Shown here: positions 32,488-42,439 of the stretch, in pieces
Numbering within the stretch: position 1 is the stretch's first letter
How the letters are laid out: each line of letters begins with the position of its first letter
NCBI RefSeq assembly: GCF_028583425.1
Contig: NC_072793.1
Location: 171,035,681-171,099,680 of the forward strand
Source: Eublepharis macularius
Lineage: Eukaryota > Chordata > Lepidosauria > Squamata > Eublepharidae
Length of the DNA: 64,000 nt
Reading direction: 5' to 3'
Translations under genes and position numbers: made by a program
Notes under the pieces: generated by a model
Seen by the model: the letters and a program-made list of their open reading frames with translations, nothing else
The model's database searches: none
Told to the model about the DNA's origin: nothing

Positions 32488-35400
32488 GTATGGAGTGTAA
32501 AGTATTATCTTGGAATGTAAATGGACTAAACTCACCGAATAAGAGGAAAAATACTTTTCACTGGCTACTAAAACAAAAATGTGACATTGTTTGTTTGCAA
32601 GAGACCCATATCAGAAAGCAGGATGTTAAATATTTAAAATCTGGAAAATTGGGCAAAGAATATGTAGCGGCCTCCAACAAGAAAAAAAGAGGAGTGGTGT
32701 TGTACATAAAAGAAGAGCTACAGCCAAAATTTGTTATGAGAGATGTGGAAGCTAGATTTGTAGCAGTGGAATGTATTTGGAATTTAAAGAGAGTGTTGGT
32801 AGTCGGACTTTATGCACCTAACGGTGCAAAAGAAAGCTTCTTTGAGGATTTAAGGAAGCATTTAGACGATCTTGCATACGACCAGATAATTCTTGCTGGA
32901 GACTTCAATGGAGTGACAGACTTGGAACTAGACAAAAAGACTACAACGGCACAAAAGAAAAGAGGACTATTACCAAAGCTTTTTTTTGAGTTGATTCAAC
33001 AAGAGACTCTTGAAGATGTATGGAGGAGAGAATATCCTAAAAGCAGACAGTTTACTTTTTATTCTGCAAGGCATTCTACATTATCAAGAATTGATATGAT
33101 CTGGGCCTCAAAAGACTTAGCATTATGGACTAAGGAGGTAGAAATAATGCCTATGGTAGGCTCAGATCACAACCCAATTATGTGGAAATTTGGAAAAAAG
33201 AGAAAAAGGAAAGCATGGAGAATAAATGAGGACTTGTTACAGGAAAGAGAGAATATGGAAATACTGAGAAGAGAGACAAAGTTTTTTATACAATACAACG
33301 TGAATAAAGAAGTACCAACCAATAAAGTTTGGGATGCTTACAAGGCGGTTGTAAGGGGCATACTAATGGACTTAAATGGTAGAGCAAGAAAGAAGAAAGA
33401 GGAGAAAAGACAAGAGATTGAGGAGAAAATAAAAGCCAAAGAAATACAGCTAAAAAAGAGACCAGGGAAAAAGAAGGTACACCAGGAAATTAAAATACTT
33501 CAAGAACAGCTAACAGCAATGAGCAATAAAGAATTGGAGTGGAATCTCAAAAGACTGAATCAAAAAGCGTTTGAGGGTGCTAATAAACCTGGGAAGTACC
33601 TGGCATGGCAATTGAAGAAGAAAAGGGAAAAGAAGATAATAAATAAAATTTGCGAAGATAACAAAACGTATTTGGAGCAGGCTACCATTAGTAGAGCCTT
33701 TTATAAATTTTACGCTAAGCTGTATAATAAAAAAGAAGTAAACAAAGAATCAATAGCGTCATATTTGGAGAAAACCAAACTTCCAGAAATCTCGGAAGCT
33801 TGGAGAAATAAGTTGAATAGTGAAGTAACTGACGAGGAAATAAGTAAGGCAATACAATCTGCAAATCTAGGAAAGGCGCCAGGGCCAGATGGACTTACGG
33901 CTAAATTCTATAAGACAATGGCTAATGAACTGGCACCATTCCTAAAAGAGGTGATGAATGGGGTTTTAAGGGATCAAAGGATTCCAGAAACTTGGAGTGA
34001 AGCGAATATATCATTGATCCCAAAAGAGGGCCAAGACCTGACTAATGTGAAAAATTATAGACCTATATCGCTACTCAACAATGACTATAAAATTTTTGCG
34101 AAGATATTGGCGGAGAGATTGAAGGGGTGGCTCTCGGAAGTCATAGAGGAGGAACAAGCAGGCTTTTTGCCAGACAGACAAATAAGAGACAACTTAAGGA
34201 CAGTGATCAATGCTATTGAATATTATGACAAGCGTTGTGACAAAGAGGTTGGTTTCTTCTTTGTTGACGCTGAAAAAGCGTTTGACAATTTAAACTGGGA
34301 CTTTATGTTTGCCACTATGGAAAAGCTACAATTGGGAGAAAGATTCATCAGAGCAATTAAGGAAATTTATAGAGACCAGACTGCAGCAATTGTGGTGAAT
34401 GATGAATTGACCAAGAAATTGACGATAAGTAAAGGAACAAGACAAGGTTGCCCGTTATCTCCATTGTTGTTCATTTTAGTATTGGAGATTCTGATGATAC
34501 AAATACGTCAAGATGATGAAATTCGTGGATTAAAAATAAAGGACTATTCATACAAGGTCAGAGCATTTGCGGATGACATAATGTTAATTGTAGAGGACCC
34601 ATTGGAGAACATGCCAAGAGTGATAGATAAGATCAAGGAGTTTGGAGACTTGGCAGGTTTCTTCATTAACAAAAAGAAGTCAAAGATATTATGCAAAAAT
34701 ATGACTAAGCAGAAACAACAATTGTTAATGGAAACAACGGATTGTGAAGTAACAAGTAAAGTGAAATATTTGGGAGTCGAATTAACTGCAAAGAACATAG
34801 ATCTATTCAAAAACAATTATGAAAAACTATGGACTCAGATAGAGAGAGACTTGATTAAATGGAATAGATTGAATTTGTCATGGTTGGGCAGGATTGCAGC
34901 AGTTAAGATGAATGTGTTACCAAGAGTAATGTTTTTGCTACAGACAATACCAATCATCAGAGACTCCAAACAATTTGAAAAATGGCAGAGGAAAATATCA
35001 GATTTTGTTTGGGCAGGCAAGAAGCCTCGAGTGAAAGTGAAAGTTTTACAAGATGCAAAGGAAAGAGGCGGAATGCAACTGCCCAATCTGAGACTTTATC
35101 ATGATGCAATCTGCCTAGTTTGGTTGAAAGAATGGATGACATTAAAGAACAAGAAACTATTAGCCCTAGAGGGATATAAAAAAATATTTGGATGGCACGC
35201 ATATTTATGGCATGACAAAGTAAAGGTCAACTCGATGTTCCTGCATCACTTTGTTCGGAGAAGTCTATACATAATCTGGAAGAAGTACAGAATTTATCTA
35301 CAAGAAGGAACCCCTTTGTGGGTGGTTCCATATGAGGTGATAGACCCGAGAGCTGTTGATAATGAACAACAATGTTTAACGTATAAAGAAATAACTAAAA

Positions 35401-36245
35401 CTGAAGCATCCAAACTTAGAATAAAGACACAAGAGGAACTATCACCTAACTACGATTGGTTCCAGTATAGACAGATCAGAGACTTATATAATTCGGACTC
35501 TGTAAAGGGAGGTATACGAATAGAGAATTCGGAACTAGAGCAGACCCTTCTTAAAGAAGATAAGAAAAGAATATCCAAGGTATACCAAGTACTGTTGAAG
35601 TGGTATACCGAGGATGAGATAGTTAAAACACAAATGGTGAAATGGGCTATAAACTTTAATAAAGAAATAACAATGGAGGCATGGGAATACTTGTGGAAAA
35701 CTACAATGAAGACAACGACATGTATTAATATCAAAGAGAACATTTATAAAATGATCTATCGTTGGTACATGACACCAAAGAAGATTGCGCTAGGGAATTT
35801 GAATACTTCTAATAAATGCTGGAAATGTAAGAAGCATGAGGGCTCCCTCTATCATATGTGGTGGTCGTGTGAGGTAGCCAGGCAGTACTGGGGGGAAATA
35901 ATAAGAGAAATGAGTGAAATTTTACAATTTCAAATTAATAAGAACCCAGAACTCCTGCTACTGAACTTGGGAATGGAGGGAATTCCAGCCCAACACAGGA
36001 CGTTGATATTTTATATGACAGCAGCAGCTAGACTTTTGTATGCGCAAAAATGGAAAGTACAAGAAGTGCCAACTATTGAAGATTGGACTTACAAATTGCT
36101 GTATATGGCTGAAATGGACAAGATGACAAGAAAACTGAGAGATCTGGACTCAGGGCAGTTCAACACAGACTGGGAGAAGCTGAAACAATACCTGGAGAAG
36201 AAATGGGAGGTGGGAGGAAAACTGTGGCAGTTTGAGAACTACTGA
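32484..36245 (+). CDS. L1 ORF2: endonuclease and reverse transcriptase, 1253 aa, open
   Basis: N-terminal APE-like endonuclease with N11, E40 (QETH), Y110, D140 and N142 (GDFN), D204 and SDH at 227-229, all expected catalytic residues. Reverse transcriptase follows: KAPGPDGLTAKFYK, NYRPISLLNNDYKIFAKILA, VDAEKAFDNLNW, TRQGCPLSPLLF and the active-site FADD (about 695-698). A C-terminal Cys/His cluster (CWKCKKH, then HMWWSC) lies near 1112-1130. Length and order match full-length vertebrate L1 ORF2 and no break is seen. Nicks target DNA and copies L1 RNA in the nucleus. Confidence 0.95.
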   Translation: MSMECKVLSWNVNGLNSPNKRKNTFHWLLKQKCDIVCLQETHIRKQDVKYLKSGKLGKEYVAASNKKKRGVVLYIKEELQPKFVMRDVEARFVAVECIWNLKRVLVVGLYAPNGAKESFFEDLRKHLDDLAYDQIILAGDFNGVTDLELDKKTTTAQKKRGLLPKLFFELIQQETLEDVWRREYPKSRQFTFYSARHSTLSRIDMIWASKDLALWTKEVEIMPMVGSDHNPIMWKFGKKRKRKAWRINEDLLQERENMEILRRETKFFIQYNVNKEVPTNKVWDAYKAVVRGILMDLNGRARKKKEEKRQEIEEKIKAKEIQLKKRPGKKKVHQEIKILQEQLTAMSNKELEWNLKRLNQKAFEGANKPGKYLAWQLKKKREKKIINKICEDNKTYLEQATISRAFYKFYAKLYNKKEVNKESIASYLEKTKLPEISEAWRNKLNSEVTDEEISKAIQSANLGKAPGPDGLTAKFYKTMANELAPFLKEVMNGVLRDQRIPETWSEANISLIPKEGQDLTNVKNYRPISLLNNDYKIFAKILAERLKGWLSEVIEEEQAGFLPDRQIRDNLRTVINAIEYYDKRCDKEVGFFFVDAEKAFDNLNWDFMFATMEKLQLGERFIRAIKEIYRDQTAAIVVNDELTKKLTISKGTRQGCPLSPLLFILVLEILMIQIRQDDEIRGLKIKDYSYKVRAFADDIMLIVEDPLENMPRVIDKIKEFGDLAGFFINKKKSKILCKNMTKQKQQLLMETTDCEVTSKVKYLGVELTAKNIDLFKNNYEKLWTQIERDLIKWNRLNLSWLGRIAAVKMNVLPRVMFLLQTIPIIRDSKQFEKWQRKISDFVWAGKKPRVKVKVLQDAKERGGMQLPNLRLYHDAICLVWLKEWMTLKNKKLLALEGYKKIFGWHAYLWHDKVKVNSMFLHHFVRRSLYIIWKKYRIYLQEGTPLWVVPYEVIDPRAVDNEQQCLTYKEITKTEASKLRIKTQEELSPNYDWFQYRQIRDLYNSDSVKGGIRIENSELEQTLLKEDKKRISKVYQVLLKWYTEDEIVKTQMVKWAINFNKEITMEAWEYLWKTTMKTTTCINIKENIYKMIYRWYMTPKKIALGNLNTSNKCWKCKKHEGSLYHMWWSCEVARQYWGEIIREMSEILQFQINKNPELLLLNLGMEGIPAQHRTLIFYMTAAARLLYAQKWKVQEVPTIEDWTYKLLYMAEMDKMTRKLRDLDSGQFNTDWEKLKQYLEKKWEVGGKLWQFENY

Positions 36246-36934
36246 AGTATTGAAGTAGAGGGGGGAGACTTTACCGGGGGGAGAAGAGATAAATGTGAAT
36301 TAATAAGCAGTCAGATTAATAGATTGACATATATATAGATATATATAGGTTAACAAACAGAACATAGAGAAAATAATTAATTATAAGGACTAAATATAAG
36401 GAGCGATTAACAATATTTTCTTTTTTTTCTGATAAGTTTTGTACCAAACTGAATGTCTGAAGATATAGATGGGTCAAATTGATTGACTACGTGAGGATAG
36501 ATATATAGAACTATTATAAAAAGATAGAATGAGTAATATATATAGAGAATAAGTCAAATTGTTTGATATAAACGAATGTATGATCTATATGGTTTATGAT
36601 ATATAGAAATACCTGAAATTGAAAAATTGGGATAAATTGTTTATCTAAGATGGAAACAAAGGCTTACAGTTTGGGCATATAATGTTAAAAATAGTTAAGG
36701 ATGTACTGCTTAGAATAATGGAGAATATATATTTGTTTTAGATAGAGGAAGCTAATAAAAGTAAGGGAAAGGGGACAAAGGGTTGGAAAGCTGTTGGAAG
36801 TCAACAAAAAGGGGGGGGGAAGGGAGGGGGTTAGAGATGAAAAAATTGGGGAAAATTGAATGTAAATGTGGAAATAATGGATTCTAACCCAATAAAAATT
36901 TTTCAAAAAAAAAAAAAAAGGAGCTGCCTGCTGC

Positions 36935-37424
36935 TTCGTTTGGTCTTTTGTGGGCAGGGGGGGATTTTATTTTCTCCCCCACACTACCTTGCCGTGTGTC
37001 ATTGAAGCCTAGGAGACAGCAAGAAGGTGAGAAGCGGGTCTGGCAGCCTCCTCTTGCTCTATTTGGGCGCCTGCCTTGGCTTTGGGCCGCTAGAAGCTCT
37101 GGGCTTGGCAGGAACTGGCTGTCCCCTGGAAAGATCGTGTTGATGGGTATCTCAGGGACCCCTCGACTCTGGGCTTTCCCAGGCACTTCTGGGTGCCCTC
37201 TCTCTACACAGAGGGGGCCGCTGTCCCCTCCCGTGGGCAGGGAAGGGTGAAGCTTGGTTTCTACTTCTGCTGTGCTGTCCCCCCCCCCCTTCGCGTCCCC
37301 GGCTTGCTTGCAGCAGGTCCTGATGTCTCCTGCTGCTGCACCTCCCGTCTCTTCCTCCATTCCAATTCAGTGCAGAGGCTTTGAGGCATTCTAGATCACG
37401 GTTCAGTCAGTCATTATTCATTGA
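36935..37424. other. No gene recognised right of the L1
   Basis: Continuation of the pre-insertion sequence after the right target duplication. It contains a (C)n run near 37280 and no supported gene. Confidence 0.4.
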
Positions 37425-37615
37425 TTGATTTGCTTGGTTTATACTCCACCTTTCTATCCAGGGGGAATCTAAAGCGGCGTACATGTTTTCCGTTTTATGC
37501 TCACAACCTTCTGTGGTAGCTTAGGGTGAGAGGGTGTGACTGGTCCAATGGTACCCAGAACATGTGAGGGGCTGGTGAGCATTCAGGTGCTTCCCGGTCA
37601 GAGTTTCTAACATCA
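37425..37615 (-). mobile_element. Sauria-like SINE copy, worn
   Basis: TTTATACTCCACCTTTCTAT, GCTCACAACCTTCTGTGGTA and GGGTGAGAGGGTGTGACTGG match the reversed body of the family. Confidence 0.55.
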
Positions 37616-38277
37616 GCCCTGAAAGGTAGGCCCATATGAGTCATCCCCCTATTGCAGTGAAAGGCATGCCAAAGGGGAATCGGTGTCTGAAGAGGAACTT
37701 CAACCCTCTACCTCCCAGATCATGTCAGCTTTTCTGCTGCAGCAACTGCTTTGAGCATCTCAACTGTCTGGTTCAAGGTTTTGGTTTTGACATTTAAAGC
37801 CCTTTATGGACTGGGACCAGCATACTAACGGGACCATCTCTCCCCATATGTCCCTTGGAGGGCCTTGCACTTGGCGGACAAGCAGCTGCTGCTGGTCCCC
37901 GGCCCAAGGGACGTTTGCCTGGCCTTGACCAGGACCAGAGCTTTCTCAGCCCTGGCACCAGCCTGGTGGAATGCTCTTCTGGTTGAGATCCGGTCCCTGC
38001 AAGATCTGTTGCATTTCCACAGGGCCTGTGCAATGGAGCTGTTCTGCTGGGCCTATGGCTGAGGCAATTAGTCCCAACTGCCCGTTTCTCACCACCCTGC
38101 CCTGGTTATGAATTTATTTTGCCAGCTGCTCTTTACGGCTTTACCCAGCCCTTTATCTGGATTTGATAGTAGACGCCTCTATGATCCAGAGGAGTTAGCC
38201 ATGTTAGTGTGTAGTAGCAAAATAGAAAAGAGTCCAGTAGCACCTTTAAGACTAACCAACTTTACTGTAGCATAAGC

Positions 38278-38305
38278 TTTCGAGAACCACTGCTCTCTTC
38301 GTCAG
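38278..38305 (-). ncRNA. Hammerhead-ribozyme-like core, left arm
   Basis: On the minus strand: CTGACGA, one A, stem GAGAGC/GTTCTC (one G-U pair) with loop AGTG, then GAAA, then AGCTTATGCTA, which can close a short stem III before a UA cleavage dinucleotide. The order matches type I hammerheads. The extra base before stem II is known in a viroid hammerhead. Activity untested. Confidence 0.5.
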
Positions 38306-38307
38306 AT

Positions 38308-38346
38308 CTGATGAAGAGAACTATGGTTCTCGAAAGCTTATGCTAC
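38308..38346 (+). ncRNA. Hammerhead-ribozyme-like core, right arm
   Basis: CTGATGA (38308-38314), A, stem GAGAAC/GTTCTC with loop TATG, GAAA (38332-38335), then AGC-TTAT-GCT as stem III followed by A. Every core position of the hammerhead consensus that I can check is met except the extra A before stem II. Stem I pairing was not resolved. Confidence 0.5.
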
Positions 38347-38540
38347 AGTAAAGCTGGTTAGTCTTAAAGGTGCTACTGGACTCTTTTCTATAGACGCCTC
38401 TTTGTGATCATAATTTATTGATATGGTTGTGGTTTTATTATTCCAATATAAACTATAGTTATCTGTTTTAATATCCTGAGCCTGCTTGCAGGGAGGTCAG
38501 TCTATAAATGTAATAAATGAAGTGAAATGATTGGTCACAG

Positions 38541-39060
38541 AGAACTCTCTGAAACAAATCCAACTTTCCAGCAGCTGGCTGTCAGAAGTGAAGGGAGTTC
38601 TGGAGGGAAGGCAGCATGAGCCACCACATCTCATGGCTTGCCCCTGGGCAATGGGCCACCTGTGTGGAGGAGCATCACAACCACAGCTTTTCTCCCCTTC
38701 CTAGAAGAGCTGTTAGTTGCCTGGGCTGGAGGGCTGGGGGCCCCTTCTGGGCAGGTGGGAAAAGGAAAAGCCCCTTCCAGGGCTCTGGGGAGGAGACCCA
38801 GATGTCCTCCTGGGGGCCTGAAAAACCCTTTGCTGAGATCCCTCTCTGGCTGGAGGAGAAAGGAGGAGAGGAAGGAGACTTCCCTACCCAGAGGGGAGGG
38901 AGGAGGGAAGAGGGAAACAGAGAAAATCAACGTCTTGTTCCTCAAAGTCATCTTAGTACCAAACTGAAGAATGGCTGTTGAGCCACAGTCGCTAAATTAT
39001 AGCCACAAGCCATACAGAAGCAGAAACGAAACAGAATCAGCATTGCGGACAGATGGCCAT
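38541..39060. other. No gene recognised
   Basis: Purine-rich patch (about 38750-38930) with overlapping open frames on both strands, a sign of base bias and not coding. Confidence 0.45.
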
Positions 39061-39160
39061 CTAGTCTCTGCTTAAAATCCTCCAACGGAGGAAAGCCACC
39101 ACTTCCCGAGGAAGCCTGTTCCACTGAGGAACTGCTCTGACTGTCAGGAGGTTCTTCCTA

Positions 39161-39250
39161 GGAACTACAATGCCAAGACCACGGCAATACAGCCCGGAAA
39201 ACCCCCAACAACCATCGTTCTCCGGCCGTGAAAGCCTTCGACAATACATC
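39161..39250 (+). mobile_element. Single-arm Penelope terminal-repeat fragment, 10-bp TSD
   Basis: 90 bp from GGAACTACAATGCCAAGACC to CCTTCGACAATACATC, flanked by GTTCTTCCTA at 39151-39160 and 39251-39260. Truncated copy of the arms seen at 3440 and 39385. Confidence 0.75.
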
Positions 39251-39384
39251 GTTCTTCCTAATGTTTAGCTGAAAACTCTTGCTTTTATTTTAACCTCTTG
39301 TTTTAACCCACTGGTTCTGGTCCAGCCCTCTGGGGCAACAGAAAACAACTCCGCTCCTTCCTGTATGTGACAGCCCTTCAAATA

Positions 39385-39679
39385 TTGTCGAAGGCTTTCA
39401 CGGCCGGAGAACGATGGTTGTTGGGGGTTTTCCGGGCTGTATTGCCGTGGTCTTGGCATTGTAGTTCCTGACGTTTCGCCAGCAGCTGTGGCTGGCATCT
39501 TCAGAGGTGTAGCACCAAAAAGACACTGACAGCACCAAAGTGTAGCACCAAAGTGACACTGAGAGATCTCTGTCTTTTTGGTGCTACACCTCTGAAGATG
39601 CCAGCCACAGCTGCTGGCGAAACGTCAGGAACTACAATGCCAAGACCACGGCAATACAGCCCGGAAAACCCCCAACAAC
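39385..39679. mobile_element. Palindromic Penelope-like insertion, 14-bp TSD
   Basis: Inverted arms identical in layout to 3440-3745: the left arm complete from TTGTCGAAGGCTTTCACGG, the right arm ending at CCCAACAACC. CAGCCCTTCAAATA is repeated exactly at 39371-39384 and 39680-39693. It lies in CR1. Confidence 0.82.
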
Positions 39680-40699
39680 CAGCCCTTCAAATAGTTGAAG
39701 AGGGCTATCATATCACCTCTCAATCGTCTCCTCTCCAGGCTAAACATACCCAGCTCCTTCAACCTGTCCTCACAGGACTTGGTCTCCAGACCCCAGACCA
39801 TCTTTTTAGCCTCCTTCGGACACATGCTGGCTTGTCAACAGCCTTCTTGAACGGTGGTGCTCCAAATGGAACACAATACTCAAAATGAGGTCTACGCAGA
39901 GCAAAGGGACACCGTTACTCCACGTGATCGGGACAGCAGACGTGTGTTGATGCAACCCCAAACTGCATCTCCTTCTTAGCTGCCAGTCCTCACTGCTGAC
40001 TCATGTCTACTAAGGCCCCTCGATCCTTTTCATATACTACTGCCAAGACAAGCCTCATCCATTCTAGAACGATGCATTTAATTTTTTTCTGCTTAAATGC
40101 AGAACTTGACATTTATCTCCGTTGAAATTCATTTTGTTTGTTTTAGCCCAGCCTGCCAAGATCATCCTGAATCTTCTGCTGTATTAGCTGCCCCTCCCAA
40201 TCTAGTATCGTCTGTAAATTTTAATGAGCATCCCCTCTATTCCTTCATCCAAGTCATTTAAAAAGATGTTAAACAACACGGGGCCCAGGACAGATCCCCG
40301 AGGCCCTCCGCTTCTTACTCATCTCCAAGAGGATGAGGGCCCATACAAGCACTCTTGGGGCACGATCTGTCAACCAATGACAAATCCACCAAACAGTAGC
40401 CGCATCCGAACTACATTTTACCAACTTGTCAACAAGCATATCATGTGGAATCTCATTAAAAGCCTTACTGGAGTCCCAAGAAACTCTGTTCACAGCATTC
40501 CCCTGATCCACCAAAGGAGTAGAACTCTTATTAAAAAAAGAGATAGGGATAGTCTAACATGACTTGTTCTTGAGGGACCCACGCAGGCTTTTAGTAATCA
40601 AAGCCTTCTTTTCTAAATGCTCAAGGACTGACTGTTGGATTTGTTCTAAAACCTTTCCAGGTATGGATGCCAAGCTGACAGGTCGGTAGTGTTGTATCT

Positions 40700-41670
40700 T
40701 GAACACCAGGACATGCCAGCTTTATACACAAGAAACAGGTTTTTATTCAGCTCTCACTCTGGCTCAGCCTACATTTTAGTCAGCCTCTCAGCCCACCCTC
40801 AGCAACCACCAGTTTGCTGCAGAAGCCCTGAAGGGCCAAGACTGAAGACATGCAAAGCAGAAAGCTGTCCCCTAGAGGCTGCTTTTACACAACAGGAGCC
40901 TCCTTTTCCCCCTTCTTGAAGATGGAGATGACAGTAGAGTAGCTTTACTTAGCCCCACGGATTGTAAAAGGAGCAGGAAAATTCAAGAGAGATCAGCTTC
41001 CTGTCTACATGGTTAAGCAAAGTTGAACTTGAAGTACCTGCCATTAGGCTGTAAAGAAAATGACTCTGATCTCTCATGAACAGAAGCAAGATCCTACATC
41101 TCAAAGCTGCTAGCTAAACCAGATTTATGTCACCAAAGACCAGCTTCTAATTTGAAAGCCATAGGTAGTGCATGTCTCAGATACTTTGAGAATTGTTCTC
41201 AAAGATCTAGATTGGATTAATTCAATGAAAGAAGCAAGCATTTGTAACCAGACTGGTGTTGTGTATAAAATCTGGTTTACAATCTTAGTAGTAAATCGAA
41301 CAGCAGCAGGGATATACAGCACACCTGCCATGAAACAGAATTTTGCTATTGCTCCAATTTCCCTTTTATCCTTTGCTACAGTTGATTTAACATGCAATTT
41401 ACAGCATAATGTTTGTATCAACTCCCCCCCCCCAATATTTATATGACCAAACTTGTTCACTTTTATATTTCTCTATTTTCCCTATCATCCAACTCTATAG
41501 TGGATGACAGGTAGATCCAAAGGAAATGATTTTAGTTTTATCAATATAAACATTTCCTTTTCAGGGCAGTACTCAAAAAAATGTTCTCAAAGTTCTCTTT
41601 AGTCCCACTTAATGAAATAATTATCATATCATCTGCATAGAATAATGCAGACATTCTTTTGTTGCCCAAG
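40700..41670. other. No gene recognised
   Basis: 41130-41460 has a 111-codon minus-strand frame and looks like an old LINE piece, but I cannot place it. No supported gene. Confidence 0.4.
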
Positions 41671-41674
41671 CTCT

Positions 41675-41840
41675 TCTTGTCCAGCACCATGGCTAGTAGT
41701 CATTGATGGACTGCTCTCCTCCACGGGTCCCCCTTTAAAGCTTGCAAATGCTTGCAGCCATCGCTCTCTCCACTGGCAGAGCATTCCACGATCTACTTGT
41801 AAAGATGCCCTCCTTTTGGTCCATCCTAAATAATTCCATC
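41675..41840 (-). mobile_element. LINE 3' fragment, CR1/L3-like
   Basis: ACCATGGCTAGTAGTCATTG, CCCCCTTTAAAGCTTGCAAA and GGCAGAGCATTCCACGATCT, related to 20495-20745. Confidence 0.5.
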
Positions 41841-42439
41841 CAGAAGACGTGCACATAGACTTCCATTCCAGATCAGGCAGCCAACATCTCAACTGCCTGC
41901 CCCTCTTGCAAAGCCAGTCTGGAAATGAACAACTGAAGCTCACTGAAGTTCAGGCCAGGTCACAACTGAAAAGGCCCTCTTCTGCATCCCCACCTAGCTG
42001 GGGCTCACCCCAGCACATGAAAGGGCTGTTCACTTTTCCATCCAGTCTACCCAGCAGTTAAGATTGTTTGCAGAGGCCCTCTTTAGTGTGCTCCTACCTT
42101 CAGAGGTGGCTACCAGTTAGAGATTCTTTGCTCTCCTCCCTCAAGGTCAGCATGGACAGGGAGACCAAACAGCTTTGGAAAGGGCCCAGACCCTTCCCCC
42201 GCCTTTCATTGACAGAAACCAAGGCTTAAAGGTTGGCAATATTGTTGTGGTTACCTAGCAACCCCCAACATGGCCACTGAATCTCAGCGGGCATTCATTT
42301 TTGAAGCTACAGGTGATGCTTCTATTATTTGGGGAGGGAGGGCTTAACTACCCCACCTTTTTTTAAGATTTCAGGGGGTTTTAGCAAACTTAGGTCTTTT
42401 CTCAGGTTTGTGGAAATATCTACCCATTCATGGCCCTTA

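Larger units (their letters stand above)
30782..36918 (+). mobile_element. Full-length L1 LINE with 16-bp target duplication
   Basis: Bounded by an exact AGGAGCTGCCTGCTGC at 30766-30781 and 36919-36934, with a poly-A run before the right copy and an AATAAA at about 36890. The 5' UTR (30782-31692) begins GC-rich. ORF1 and ORF2 follow, then an AT-rich 3' UTR of about 640 bp. The exact duplication, long poly-A and open ORF2 indicate a recent insertion. The flanking host sequence is the unrecognised gene region. Confidence 0.93.
38181..38390. mobile_element. Palindromic hammerhead-like element with 11-bp TSD
   Basis: Two inverted arms meet at about 38306. An exact TAGACGCCTCT flanks it (38170-38180 and 38391-38401). 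Only the left arm reaches the terminal CCAGAGGAGTTAGCC; the right stops at ACTCTTTTCTA. Each arm carries a hammerhead-like core, on opposite strands. The variable length of target duplications in the family (8-11 bp) and the asymmetric arms suggest RNA-mediated insertion (inference). Confidence 0.75.
37770..38525 (+). mobile_element. L2-type LINE 3' part, interrupted
   Basis: Reads TFKALYGLGP, RALHLADKQLLLVPGP, RTRAFSALAPAWWNALL and LHFHRACAMELFCW, the C-terminal part of an L2-type ORF2, then a 3' UTR ending CCTGCTTGCAGGGAGGTCAG and TAAATGTAATAAATGA. The palindromic element at 38181-38390 is inserted in its 3' UTR. Confidence 0.75.
39060..40695 (-). mobile_element. CR1 LINE, long 3' part, with two nested insertions
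   Basis: The minus strand reads DSSKAFNEIPHDMLVDKLVK, WICHWLTDR and [18 protein letters not shown] (reverse-transcriptase motifs), and later [18 protein letters not shown], the CR1 ORF2 C-terminus. The frames are broken many times. Penelope-derived insertions lie at 39161-39250 and 39385-39679. Removing them rejoins the CR1 text exactly. Confidence 0.8.

Noticed and set aside
38616-38981. Overlapping frames of 106-121 codons
   Set aside because: Both strands are open in a purine-biased patch and there are no splice or domain signals.
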